Positions 14,829-23,013 of a DNA stretch of 64,000 bases are shown piece by piece; positions within the stretch are counted from its first letter, which is position 1; each line of letters opens with the position of its first letter. Source of the DNA: Lachnospiraceae bacterium (lineage in GTDB: Bacteria > Bacillota_A > Clostridia > Lachnospirales > Lachnospiraceae). Position numbers and translations under genes: made by a program. A model generated the notes under the pieces. It had not been told where the DNA came from, made no database searches, and worked only from the letters and a program-made list of their open reading frames with translations. The stretch lies in NCBI GenBank assembly GCA_009911175.1, contig QXWX01000010.1:52318-116317 (forward strand). Direction: 5' to 3'.

Positions 14829-15263
14829 ACTGCGGCGGATCTTCTCCTGGAGTCGGTGCAGATACAGCTCGGTCAGCCGGAGCAGCTCACTGCTTTCCTC
14901 CCGGGTCATTTCCGCAAAGACCTGGTTCTCCGCATCCGCATAGGGCAGGATCCGCTCTCTCGCAAATGCCTTCCCCTCCGGAGTAAGAAATACCCTTTTA
15001 TCCTTGTCGCTCTCCTGTCCAAGCACGATCAGGCCGTCCTGCTCCAGCTTTTTTATGGCGGAATGGATGGTCTGCTTGCTGATGCTGTTCATATCACAGA
15101 TATCCTTCTGCAGACATCCTTCCCCCAGCTCCAAAATGGTGGAAAGTATAGCAAAGGCACTGTCAGAGACACCCGCCTTCCGCGCAACCTCATGCCAGAG
15201 CATCTCAATCTCCCGCCACAGGGAATCATATTCTTTTAATGCCCGTTCCTGCTTTATTTTCAT
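14808..15263 (-). CDS. MarR family transcriptional regulator
   Basis: 151-residue winged helix-turn-helix repressor: dimerisation helices at both ends, with DNA-binding segment CLQKDICDMNSISKQTIHSAIKKLEQDGLIVLGQESDKDKRVFLTPEGKAF (about residues 50-100), including the wing with DKDKR. Start ATG at 15263 is taken because GGGGTG lies upstream; an in-frame GTG three codons earlier overlaps that site. It is first in a two-gene unit with the MATE pump. Immediately upstream two copies of a 16-bp near-palindrome (15279-15294 and 15313-15328) are strong candidates for its own operators. The inducing ligand cannot be inferred. Confidence 0.9.
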   Translation of the reverse strand: MKIKQERALKEYDSLWREIEMLWHEVARKAGVSDSAFAILSTILELGEGCLQKDICDMNSISKQTIHSAIKKLEQDGLIVLGQESDKDKRVFLTPEGKAFARERILPYADAENQVFAEMTREESSELLRLTELYLHRLQEKIRRSSSPDRQ

Positions 15264-15278
15264 CCTGTTCACCCCACT

Positions 15279-15328
15279 AGTCCGAAATCGTACTTCTATG
15301 CTTCTTCATTCTAGTCCGAAATCATACT
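15279..15328. promoter_or_regulatory. Two tandem MarR-type operators
   Basis: AGTCCGAAATCGTACT (15279-15294) fits AGTnCGAnnTCGnACT, a perfect six-base-per-arm palindrome; the second copy at 15313-15328 differs at one position (TCA for TCG). They are 34 bases apart and lie just upstream of marR. Binding by the adjacent MarR protein is inference from position and symmetry. Confidence 0.65.
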
Positions 15329-15467
15329 TTTGTCAAGCGTTTTTTATAAAGTCTTTTTACACCTTATTGCCAGAACCCTTTGATTTTGGTAAACTATAGA
15401 TACGGCATCCGGATTTGTTCTGCAGGATGTCTGGTTCTAAAATTTAGTCTGAAAGGAAGTGCTTTTC

Positions 15468-16835
15468 TTGCAACATACCATGTCTCAGGATGAAAAATAC
15501 CGGATGATGACGGAAAATCCCATACCTGGCCTGATCGGAAGGCTGGCGGTCCCCACGATCATCAGCATGCTGGTGACCTCATTTTACAATATGGCGGACA
15601 CCTTTTTCGTGGGCAGGATCGGCACCAGCGCAACCGCCGCGGTCGGGGTGGCTTTTCCGGTCATGGCGGTGATCCAGGCACTGGGCTTTTTCTGCGGCCA
15701 CGGCTCCGGCAACTCCATTTCCAGAAAGCTGGGGGCACAGGAAAACGACGCGGCTGGAGAGCTTGCCGCAACCGGATTTTTCGTCGGTATGATCCTGGGC
15801 CTTCTGGTTCTGGTCCTTGGTCTTTTGTTCCTCACGCCGCTGTCCAGGATCCTGGGTTCTACCGATACCATCCTGCCCTATACCAGGGAATATCTGGGGA
15901 TTATCCTTGTAGGAGCGCCCTGGATGACCGCACAGTTTGTCCTGAATAACCAGATCCGTTTTCAGGGAAATGCATTCTACGCCATGATCGGTGTAGGCAC
16001 CGGGGCTGTCCTGAATATCATCCTGGATCCGATCCTGATCTTCGGATTTCGGATGGGAATCTCCGGAGCAGCCCTGGCTACCGTGTTCAGCCAGCTGATC
16101 AGCTTTTTCCTCCTGCTTGCAGGGGTTCACTTTTCCGGCTGTATCCCCATCCGCCTGAAAAATGTCCGTTTTCACCGGGAACGGCTCCGGGAGATTGCCG
16201 GAGGCGGACTGCCCTCCCTGTTCCGTCAGGGGCTGGGGAGCGTGGCGACGATGACTCTGAATATCGCGGCCAATCCATATGGTGACGCGGCCATCGCCGC
16301 AATGTCTGTGGTAAGCCGGATCTTCATGTTTGCCATTTCCGCGCTGATCGGATTCGGGCAGGGCTTCCAGCCGGTCTGCGGATTCAACTACGGCGCAAAA
16401 AAATACGGCCGGGTACGGGAGGCATTCTGGTTCTGTGTCAAAGTATCCACCATATTCCTGTTTGCGCTGTCCATCCTTGGATTTTTGCTTTCCGGACATC
16501 TGATCGGAATCTTCCGGGATGATCCGGAGGTGATCCGGATCGGGACGGCAGCGGTCCGCTTCCAGTGCGCCACACTGATCCTGAATGGATGGATCGTCAT
16601 GAACAATATGATGACCCAGACCATGGGGAAAACGTTTTATGCTTCTCTTCTTGCATCCGCAAGGCAGGGGCTGTTTTTCATCCCGATCCTTTTGATCCTG
16701 CCGCGAATCCTGGGGCTTATCGGAATCCAGTCGGCCCAGGCGGCGGCAGATCTCTTTGCGTTCCTGCTGTCCGTGGTCCTGTACCGGAAGGTGAAGGCGG
16801 AGCTCAATGCAGAGGAGGAAAAGCAAACGGAATAG
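15468..16835 (+). CDS. MATE family efflux transporter
   Basis: About 455 residues with 12 predicted membrane segments and MATE/NorM-like features: NPIPGLIGRLAVPTIISMLVTSFYNMADTFFVGRIGTSATAAVGVAFPVMAVIQA at the N-terminus and the repeated half around residue 240 (GLPSLFRQGLGSVATMTLNIAANPYGDAAIAAMSVVSRIFMF). The start is uncertain: AAGGAAG lies eight bases before the TTG at 15468, whereas the first ATG (15480) is 20 bases away; a GTG at 15459 overlaps the site. Divergent from the marR-MATE unit, sharing its spacer of about 200 bases, so the MarR operators could affect it as well. Substrate unknown. Confidence 0.88.
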   Translation: MQHTMSQDEKYRMMTENPIPGLIGRLAVPTIISMLVTSFYNMADTFFVGRIGTSATAAVGVAFPVMAVIQALGFFCGHGSGNSISRKLGAQENDAAGELAATGFFVGMILGLLVLVLGLLFLTPLSRILGSTDTILPYTREYLGIILVGAPWMTAQFVLNNQIRFQGNAFYAMIGVGTGAVLNIILDPILIFGFRMGISGAALATVFSQLISFFLLLAGVHFSGCIPIRLKNVRFHRERLREIAGGGLPSLFRQGLGSVATMTLNIAANPYGDAAIAAMSVVSRIFMFAISALIGFGQGFQPVCGFNYGAKKYGRVREAFWFCVKVSTIFLFALSILGFLLSGHLIGIFRDDPEVIRIGTAAVRFQCATLILNGWIVMNNMMTQTMGKTFYASLLASARQGLFFIPILLILPRILGLIGIQSAQAAADLFAFLLSVVLYRKVKAELNAEEEKQTE

Positions 16836-16910
16836 CGCAAAAAAACAAATGAACTAACGCAAAAAACAAACAAGAGAAGAACTAAAACAAAGAAAAGAGG
16901 TTTGAATGTT

Positions 16911-17903
16911 ATGGAATATGGAATAAAGCCCATTCGGCGTCATTTTAGCAGGCTGGGCCTGATGTATTTTTTGGGGACGCTGCTCATTTTCGGGGTACAG
17001 TATGCAGGCGTATTTCTCATCGGAAAGCTGCCCTTTCTTCAGATCTACGATATGGATGCATGGCTTTTCGCGACGATGCTCCCCATGTATCTGATCTCCA
17101 TGCCGCTGATGATCCTGCTGATCCGGCGTGTGCCGGCTGTTTCTGTGGAAAAGCACAGGATGACCTTCCTGCAGTGGCTGACTGCGTTTTTCATATGCTA
17201 TTCCATCATGTACTTGAGCAATCTTGCAGGCGTTGGGCTGACCTTCCTCATCAGTCTGATCAAAGGCTCTCCTGTGGACAATGGGCTGGCAGATATTGTG
17301 TCTGGCATCAGTCCATGGTCCGCGTTCTTTATTATGGTGTTGTGCGCCCCTGTTTTGGAAGAGCTGATCTTCCGCAAGCTGCTCATTGACCGTACCGTAA
17401 AATACGGCGAAAAAACAGCCATTCTCTTTTCCGGCATTTTTTTCGGCCTGTTCCACGGCAATCTGAATCAGTTTGCGTATGCCTTCGTGCTGGGGATATT
17501 TTGGGGATTTCTGTACGTAAGGACAGGAAAGATCCTCTATACCATCTGCATGCATATGGTCGTGAATTTCCTTGGCTCCGTGGCAAGCATGTTCCTGATG
17601 AAATCTATGGCCTACGACGAGCTGATGTATGCTTCCGCGTCTGGAGACACGGGGGCGCTGATGCAGGTAGTCTCGGAGAATCTGCCTGGGCTGATGCTCT
17701 TCGGCCTGTACGGGCTGTGTGTGCTCGGATTGGTGATCACAGGCATCGTTTGTCTGGCTGTGAATTTTCGGAAAATGAAGCTCCATCCGGCTGAAATCCC
17801 CGTACCGAAGGGGAAACTACTGTCTGCCGCATGGCTGAACGCAGGGGTGCTCCTCTTCTCCCTGTTCTGGATCATACAGATCATTTTACAGCTTCTGCAG
17901 TAG
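16911..17903 (+). CDS. CPBP family intramembrane glutamic protease
   Basis: 330-residue integral membrane protein of the CAAX protease/bacteriocin-processing (CPBP, Abi) family. The three conserved motifs are present: EELIFRKLL (motif 1, the EExxxR pair), FGLFHGN (motif 2, FxxxH) and a later HMVVNFLG (HxxxN). About eight hydrophobic segments span the protein. The ATG at 16911 follows AAAAGAGG; a TTG at 16902 would overlap it. The upstream spacer (16836-16910) is purine-rich, A-rich sequence without structure. In other bacteria such proteins process peptides or give immunity to bacteriocins; no bacteriocin gene is visible here, so the role is open. Confidence 0.9.
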   Translation: MEYGIKPIRRHFSRLGLMYFLGTLLIFGVQYAGVFLIGKLPFLQIYDMDAWLFATMLPMYLISMPLMILLIRRVPAVSVEKHRMTFLQWLTAFFICYSIMYLSNLAGVGLTFLISLIKGSPVDNGLADIVSGISPWSAFFIMVLCAPVLEELIFRKLLIDRTVKYGEKTAILFSGIFFGLFHGNLNQFAYAFVLGIFWGFLYVRTGKILYTICMHMVVNFLGSVASMFLMKSMAYDELMYASASGDTGALMQVVSENLPGLMLFGLYGLCVLGLVITGIVCLAVNFRKMKLHPAEIPVPKGKLLSAAWLNAGVLLFSLFWIIQIILQLLQ

Positions 17904-17940
17904 AAAAAACGGAGAAATATCGAGAAAACGCAGAAATTCA

Positions 17941-17969
17941 TTGACTTTCCCCTCCAAATATGCTATGTT
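17941..17969 (+). promoter_or_regulatory. Promoter of the cold-shock gene
   Basis: TTGACT (17941-17946) and TATGTT (17964-17969) are 17 bases apart. The resulting transcript has a leader of about 90 bases before the start codon at 18065, a length typical of cold-shock mRNAs whose leader controls translation. Confidence 0.65.
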
Positions 17970-18064
17970 ATGTAAGTATCATTGATTGGTTCTTATTTTT
18001 GATCGTGTCGAATCTTTCGATGGTACAGAAACAATTTACTTTTCTATTTATGGAGGGCAACACA

Positions 18065-18262
18065 ATGACAGGTACAGTAAAGTGGTTTAACAACCAAAAA
18101 GGTTATGGATTCATCTCTGACTCAGAGGGGAACGATGTATTCGTACATTATTCAGGGATTGTTACAGATGGATTCAAATCCTTAGAAGAAGGCCAGTCTG
18201 TTGAATTTGAAGTGACAGAAGGAGCCAAGGGACCTCAAGCAACGAACGTAGTAAAACTTTAA
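18065..18262 (+). CDS. csp: Cold-shock protein, CspA family
   Basis: 65-residue single cold-shock domain, an RNA chaperone binding single-stranded nucleic acid. Both ribonucleoprotein motifs are intact: KGYGFI (RNP1, residues 13-18) and VFVHY (RNP2, about 26-30). Length is the standard 65-70 residues. GGAGGG seven bases before ATG at 18065 fixes the start; longer upstream frames are leader. Monocistronic: it has its own promoter and a strong hairpin terminator downstream. Confidence 0.95.
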   Translation: MTGTVKWFNNQKGYGFISDSEGNDVFVHYSGIVTDGFKSLEEGQSVEFEVTEGAKGPQATNVVKL

Positions 18263-18343
18263 TCAGAATTTCTATTGTACCTTTTAATATATAAATTAGC
18301 CTGGAATTAATATTTTAAAAGCAAGACGGAAAATGTGATTAGG

Positions 18344-18375
18344 AAAAAGGACCGGATTTTTATCCGGTCCTTTTT
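18344..18375. terminator. Bidirectional intrinsic terminator
   Basis: A perfect 14-bp stem pairs 18344-18357 (AAAAAGGACCGGAT) with 18362-18375 (ATCCGGTCCTTTTT), with a four-base loop. It has a U-run on either strand and separates the convergent csp and ACT-domain genes. Confidence 0.9.
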
Positions 18376-18437
18376 CTTGGGCCAAGTTAGACATCCCCCG
18401 TAGGGGTTATGCCTACTTGACCTTTTCTTTTCCTGGA

Positions 18438-18881
18438 TCATTTTTTCACATTCGACACATAAGCTTCCGAAGCTTCCCACACGTCGAATCCGCTGCCCCG
18501 CAGGATGTCCACCATCCTGGCCGGATCGTCGCATTTGAGAACTGCGGACGCGTCCGCGCCGTTTGCAAAGGCGTACATATACTCGATGTTCACTTCCCCA
18601 TCCACGATCGCGTGCATGGCCTTAGACAGCGACCCGGTCTCGTGGGGAACGCGCAGCGCCACCACGTCGGTGAGCATGGCTGTGATCCCGTTTTCCTTCA
18701 GCACGGCCCTTCCTTTATTGGGGTCGGATACGATCATACGGAGCATACCGTAATCCGATGTATCCGCCAGGCTCAGCGCTACAATATTGACATCATTATT
18801 TCCCAGGACAGCCAGTACCTCGTCCAGACGTCCTTCCCTGTTTTCCAAAAAAACTGATAACTGTTGAATCGTAAACCCCAC
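18438..18881 (-). CDS. Tandem ACT-domain protein (last gene of arylacetate/IOR operon)
   Basis: 147-residue protein made only of two ACT domains (about 5-70 and 73-140), each with the amino-acid-binding loop pattern (ENREGRLDEVLAVLG; PHETGSLSKAMHAI). Starts with GTG at 18881 behind AAAGGAGGG. It follows the paaK gene 18899-20230 and is paralogous to the ACT protein at 20252-20668. Stand-alone ACT proteins usually sense small ligands, often amino acids; next to aromatic 2-oxoacid genes an aromatic amino acid is a reasonable guess but unproven. Confidence 0.85.
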   Translation of the reverse strand: MGFTIQQLSVFLENREGRLDEVLAVLGNNDVNIVALSLADTSDYGMLRMIVSDPNKGRAVLKENGITAMLTDVVALRVPHETGSLSKAMHAIVDGEVNIEYMYAFANGADASAVLKCDDPARMVDILRGSGFDVWEASEAYVSNVKK

Positions 18882-18898
18882 AGTGCTTCCCTCCTTTT

Positions 18899-20230
18899 TT
18901 ACAGTGTCCGGTTATCAATGACACGAACGGCCTTTCCTTCGCTTCTCTGGATCGTCTTCGGCTCTACCAGCTTCACCCGTACGGCAACGCCCAGCGCCTG
19001 CTTCAATACCGCCGCGATCCGATCGCGCAGCGCGTCCAGCTTCTTGATCTCATCGGAGAACATGCTCTCGTCCACTTCCACCATAACGGTCAATACATCC
19101 AGGTTGTTCACGCGGTCCACGATGAGCATATAATGGTTCGCAACGGCTCCGCCCAGGCTCAGCAGCGCGGTCTCAACCTGTGTCGGGAATACATTGACGC
19201 CGCGGATGACCTTCATGTCGTCGGTACGTCCTGTAAACTTGGAGATCCTTGGTGTCTTTCTTCCGCACTCGCAGGTCTCATAGGTGATGCTGGTCAGATC
19301 CTTGGTCCGATACCGCAACAGGGGCATGGCTTCCTTGGTCAGCGTGGTAAATACAAGCTCTCCGGTCTCCCCGTCGGCACACGGCGCATGGGTCGCCGGG
19401 TTGAGCACCTCCGGATAGAAATAGTCATGATGGATATGAAGCCCCTTGTGGTGGATGCAGTCCTGCGCCACGCCCGGCCCGAGAATCTCGCACAGACCGT
19501 AGATATCGAAGCAGTTGATATGTAAAATACCCTCGATCTTTTTGCGCATCTCATCGGTCCACGGCTCTGCTCCGTGGATTCCGGCCTTCAGGTTCATATG
19601 GTCTACCACGCCTGCCTCCTGCATGGATTCCGCCAGGTACAGCGCATAGGACGGCGTACAGGCAAATGCGGTAGCTCCCAGGTCTTCCATGACCATCATC
19701 TGGCGCTTGGTATTTCCCGCGGACATCGGAAGCGCCATGGCTCCCAGCGCCTTTGCGCCGAAATCCAGTCCAAGTCCTCCGGTAAACAGTCCGTATCCAT
19801 AGCAGACATGGATGATATCATCTGCCGTCAATCCGGCCATGGTCAGACACCTGGCCACACATTCTCCCCACAGATCCGCGTCATTCTGGGTATAGGGCAC
19901 GACCGTCAGCTTCCCGGTGGTGCCGGATGTCCCCTGGACACGGGCCACGTCGCGCTTTGGAACCGCAAGCAGGCCGAAGGGATAATTCTCCCGCAGGTCC
20001 TCCTTTGTCGTAAAGGGAAGCTTGCCGATATCCTCGATCCCTTTGATATCTCCCGGCTCCACTCCCAGCTCCCGCATCTTGTTGTGGTAAAAATCCACGT
20101 TCTCATAGACCTTCTTTACCACCTTGACCAGACGCTGGCTCTGCAGGGATGCCATCTCATCCCTGCTCATGCATTCCATCTTTGGGTCTCTGATCCTTTC
20201 CACCCAGTTTTCTAAAGCAATTCCTGCCAT
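18899..20230 (-). CDS. paaK: Phenylacetate-CoA ligase (AMP-forming), paralogue 1
   Basis: 443-residue adenylate-forming enzyme that activates phenylacetate or a related arylacetate with CoA and ATP. The phosphate-binding motif is TSGTTGKLTVVPYT (about residues 90-103); the family SAGNT segment and the C-terminal lid (GRTDDMKVIRGVNVFPTQVE) follow. Length fits PaaK (430-445). It lies between two ACT-domain genes and downstream of iorB/iorA on the same strand; a second paaK heads the operon. Together they could supply arylacetyl-CoA for reductive carboxylation by IOR, or run in the opposite direction. Substrates of the two paralogues may differ. Confidence 0.9.
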   Translation of the reverse strand: MAGIALENWVERIRDPKMECMSRDEMASLQSQRLVKVVKKVYENVDFYHNKMRELGVEPGDIKGIEDIGKLPFTTKEDLRENYPFGLLAVPKRDVARVQGTSGTTGKLTVVPYTQNDADLWGECVARCLTMAGLTADDIIHVCYGYGLFTGGLGLDFGAKALGAMALPMSAGNTKRQMMVMEDLGATAFACTPSYALYLAESMQEAGVVDHMNLKAGIHGAEPWTDEMRKKIEGILHINCFDIYGLCEILGPGVAQDCIHHKGLHIHHDYFYPEVLNPATHAPCADGETGELVFTTLTKEAMPLLRYRTKDLTSITYETCECGRKTPRISKFTGRTDDMKVIRGVNVFPTQVETALLSLGGAVANHYMLIVDRVNNLDVLTVMVEVDESMFSDEIKKLDALRDRIAAVLKQALGVAVRVKLVEPKTIQRSEGKAVRVIDNRTL

Positions 20231-20251
20231 CTCCTCTTCGCTCCTTTATTA

Positions 20252-20668
20252 TTATAGTTCTTCATCATCCACAAGCGTGATCCCCGCTTCCTTCAATACG
20301 GCCCGCGCCTTATCGTTGTCATCCGAGTGAAGGACCATAACTGGCGCCTTCTTCTCCCGGATCACAAAGGAATAAATGTAGCCGATGCTGATCTCCCCGT
20401 CCGCTAAGATCTTCAGCATCTGATTCAGATTCCCCTTTTCATCCTTTAATTCCGCGCCGATAACGTCCTGCACCCGCACCACAAATCCCCGGGAGGTGAG
20501 ATAGTCCTTGGCTTCCATCGGCTGATCCACGACCAGGCGGAGAATGCCGAAGTCCGGCGCGTCAAAAGACGAGACCGCGCGGATGTTGATCTTCGCCTCC
20601 GTAAGCGCGGTGGTGACCCGCATCAGACTTCCCGGCTGATTTTCCACAAATACCGATATCTGTTTCAT
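20252..20668 (-). CDS. Tandem ACT-domain protein (mid-operon)
   Basis: 138-residue protein with two ACT domains (about 1-68 and 70-135), starting MKQISVFVENQPGSLMRVTTALTEAKINIRAVSS. ATG at 20668 is chosen because AGGTGATAAGAGAA precedes it; an in-frame GTG four codons earlier overlaps the Shine-Dalgarno sequence. Located between iorB and paaK paralogue 1. No enzyme domain, so a ligand-sensing or allosteric partner role is likely. Related to the last gene of the operon, suggesting duplication together with the ligase. Confidence 0.85.
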   Translation of the reverse strand: MKQISVFVENQPGSLMRVTTALTEAKINIRAVSSFDAPDFGILRLVVDQPMEAKDYLTSRGFVVRVQDVIGAELKDEKGNLNQMLKILADGEISIGYIYSFVIREKKAPVMVLHSDDNDKARAVLKEAGITLVDDEEL

Positions 20669-20691
20669 TTCTCTTATCACCTGCCTTTTTA

Positions 20692-21261
20692 TTAAAGTGT
20701 ATATCCCACGTCAAATGCCTTTTTATTAATCTCAACGGTCTTCGGAGGAACGGTCTTTTCGATCACCTCATACCACTGCTCTTTTGTAAAATCCATATGC
20801 CGCGCCGCGACCCCCAGCACGATCAGGTTGAATACCCTTGGATTTCCCAGCTTCCTGGATTCTTCTGTAGCGTTGACCTTGTAGACCTTGTGCTCTTTTT
20901 CCAGATCCTCCAGGATATGCTCCGGATATTCTGCCGCCCCGATCACCACCGGCATGGGATCGATCCGCCAGTCATTGACGATCAAAACCCCATCCTTTTT
21001 CAGAAAATGTGCATACCGCAAAGCCTCCAGGCGTTCAAACGCAATGATCACGTCCGCCTGCCCTTCTTCCACGATGGGCTCCGCCACTTTTTCCCCGTAG
21101 CGCACGAAGGTCACTACACTGCCGCCCCGCTGGGCCATTCCGTGAACCTCGGAGAGCTTCACGTCAAAGCCTCCCGCAATGGTCAGATTTCCTAAGATAC
21201 GGCTGGTAAGCAGGGTTCCCTGTCCGCCTACGCCTACGATCATGATATTTTTTACTGCCAT
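20692..21261 (-). CDS. iorB: Indolepyruvate:ferredoxin oxidoreductase, beta subunit
   Basis: 189-residue pyruvate/2-ketoisovalerate oxidoreductase gamma-type domain forming the small subunit of IOR. The N-terminus NIMIVGVGGQGTLLTSRILG and SEVHGMAQRGGSVVTFVRYG are the family signatures. It begins three bases after the iorA stop. With IorA it interconverts arylpyruvates (indole-, phenyl-, 4-hydroxyphenylpyruvate) and arylacetyl-CoA with ferredoxin as electron carrier in the cytoplasm. Confidence 0.94.
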   Translation of the reverse strand: MAVKNIMIVGVGGQGTLLTSRILGNLTIAGGFDVKLSEVHGMAQRGGSVVTFVRYGEKVAEPIVEEGQADVIIAFERLEALRYAHFLKKDGVLIVNDWRIDPMPVVIGAAEYPEHILEDLEKEHKVYKVNATEESRKLGNPRVFNLIVLGVAARHMDFTKEQWYEVIEKTVPPKTVEINKKAFDVGYTL

Positions 21262-21264
21262 TCT

Positions 21265-23010
21265 CTATTCACCTGCCTTTACCAGTTCTATGGCGCCGAA
21301 TTTGCACAGATCGGCGCACAGCCCGCATCCGGTACACATGGTATCGTCGATCCGAACGGTTTTGTCCTCTGCTTTTGTCATGGCCGGGCATCCCGGCTTC
21401 ATGCACATCCCGCATGCTTTACACTTGTCAGAATGCACCGCGTACAGAGGCTTTTTGGATTTATCCAGAAGCACACATGGGGACTTTGCAATGATAACGG
21501 ATACCTGATCCCTTGCCGTCTCTTCCCGGATGGTCTTTTCCAGAAGTGAAATGTCAAATGCGTTGACGCTTACCACATGCTTCACCCCCAACGCCCGGCA
21601 GAGCGCGGGAATATCCACCGCTTCAGCGGGATCTCCCTGGAGCGTCTTTCCGGTGGCCGCATGATCCTGGTGCCCGGTCATGCCGGTGGTGGAATTGTCC
21701 AGAATCATCACCGTCCCGGTTGCATGATTGTATACCATGTTCATCAGGGAATTTACACCGGTATGTAAAAAGGTGGAATCACCGATCACTGCCACCCAGT
21801 TCTTGACATACTCTTTTCCTTTGGCCTTCTCCATGCCGTGGAGCGTGGAAATGCTGGAGCCCATGCACATAGTAAGATCCACCACGCTTAAAGGCGCCAC
21901 CGCTCCCAAGGTATAGCAGCCGATGTCTCCCGCGGCGTGCATATTCAGCTTATTGAGCACATGGTAGACACTGCGGTGGGGGCATCCGGGACAGAGGATC
22001 GGGGGACGCTGGGGCGCCTCTGCGGGTGCTTTCGTCTTTGGTTCCTCTTTGAGGATGGCTCTGCGCAGCATATTGGCGCTGTACTCGCCCTGTACGGTCA
22101 GGATCTCCTTGCCGACCGCGCGGATTCCCCAGGACTTCACCTGCTCTTCGATCACCGGGTCCAGTTCTTCTACAATATATAATGTCTCGACTTTGGAGGC
22201 AAATTCTTCGATCAGCTTCCGAGGAAGGGGGTTCACCATCCCCAGCTTTAAGACGGACGCCTCCGGCAGCGCTTCCTTGACATACTGGTAGGGGATTCCG
22301 CTGGTGATCACGCCGATCTTCGTATCCTGCATCTCTACCCGGTTGATGGGCAATGTATTTGCTTCTTCCGCAAGTTCTTTGTTTCGCTTCTCAATCTCCA
22401 CGTGGCGGAATTTGGCGTTTCCCGGCATCATCACATGCTTGCGGATATTTTTCTCATAAGGCTTGTCCTCCGGCTCTGTACGGTCACACAGATCCACCAG
22501 CCCCTGGGAGTGGGCCAGCCTGGTGGTGATCCGGAAGATAAAGGGACGGTCGAATTGTTCGCTGAGTTCAAATGCGGCCTTGAAAAAGTCCTTTGCCTCC
22601 GCGCTGTCGGAGGGCTCAATGACCGGAATCTGGGCGGCCCTTGCCACCATCCGGGTGTCCTGCTCGTTCTGGGAGCTGTAGAGCCCTGGATCGTCGGCCA
22701 CAACCAGCACCAGGCCGCCGTTGACGCCCATATAAGAGACGGAATACAGCGGGTCTGCCGCCACATTCAACCCTACGTGCTTCATACAGGCCATGGAACG
22801 CACCCCTGCGATGCTGGCGCCTACGGCCACTTCCGCGGCCACCTTTTCATTGGGCGCCCATTCTTCATAGATATCGTCCTTATATTGTACGAGGAATTCG
22901 CTGATCTCCGTGCTTGGGGTTCCGGGATAGGCAGAGCTTACCTTGACTCCCGCCTCATAGGCCCCCCGGGCAATCGCTTCATTTCCCAGCATCAGTACTT
23001 TATCTGCCAT
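21265..23010 (-). CDS. iorA: Indolepyruvate:ferredoxin oxidoreductase, alpha subunit
   Basis: 581-residue large subunit. It holds the 2-oxoacid oxidoreductase N-terminal domain (GNEAIARGAYEAGVKVSSAYPGTPSTEI), a transketolase-like middle, a thiamine-diphosphate-binding domain (DIGCYTLGAVAPL, then GDSTFLHTGVNSLMNMVYN with the GD...N motif, about 370-430), and a C-terminal ferredoxin domain with two [4Fe-4S] motifs (CKACGMCMKPGC and CTGCGLCADLC, about 525-570). Length and order match IorA. Sits directly downstream of paaK paralogue 2 with a three-base gap. Direction of the reaction in vivo depends on ferredoxin redox state and cannot be read from sequence. Confidence 0.95.
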   Translation of the reverse strand: MADKVLMLGNEAIARGAYEAGVKVSSAYPGTPSTEISEFLVQYKDDIYEEWAPNEKVAAEVAVGASIAGVRSMACMKHVGLNVAADPLYSVSYMGVNGGLVLVVADDPGLYSSQNEQDTRMVARAAQIPVIEPSDSAEAKDFFKAAFELSEQFDRPFIFRITTRLAHSQGLVDLCDRTEPEDKPYEKNIRKHVMMPGNAKFRHVEIEKRNKELAEEANTLPINRVEMQDTKIGVITSGIPYQYVKEALPEASVLKLGMVNPLPRKLIEEFASKVETLYIVEELDPVIEEQVKSWGIRAVGKEILTVQGEYSANMLRRAILKEEPKTKAPAEAPQRPPILCPGCPHRSVYHVLNKLNMHAAGDIGCYTLGAVAPLSVVDLTMCMGSSISTLHGMEKAKGKEYVKNWVAVIGDSTFLHTGVNSLMNMVYNHATGTVMILDNSTTGMTGHQDHAATGKTLQGDPAEAVDIPALCRALGVKHVVSVNAFDISLLEKTIREETARDQVSVIIAKSPCVLLDKSKKPLYAVHSDKCKACGMCMKPGCPAMTKAEDKTVRIDDTMCTGCGLCADLCKFGAIELVKAGE

Positions 23011-23013
23011 ATT

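Noticed and set aside
15579..16826. 415-codon minus-strand frame opposite a MATE gene
   Set aside because: A shadow of the MATE gene, with glutamine-, aspartate- and arginine-rich composition typical of antisense frames.
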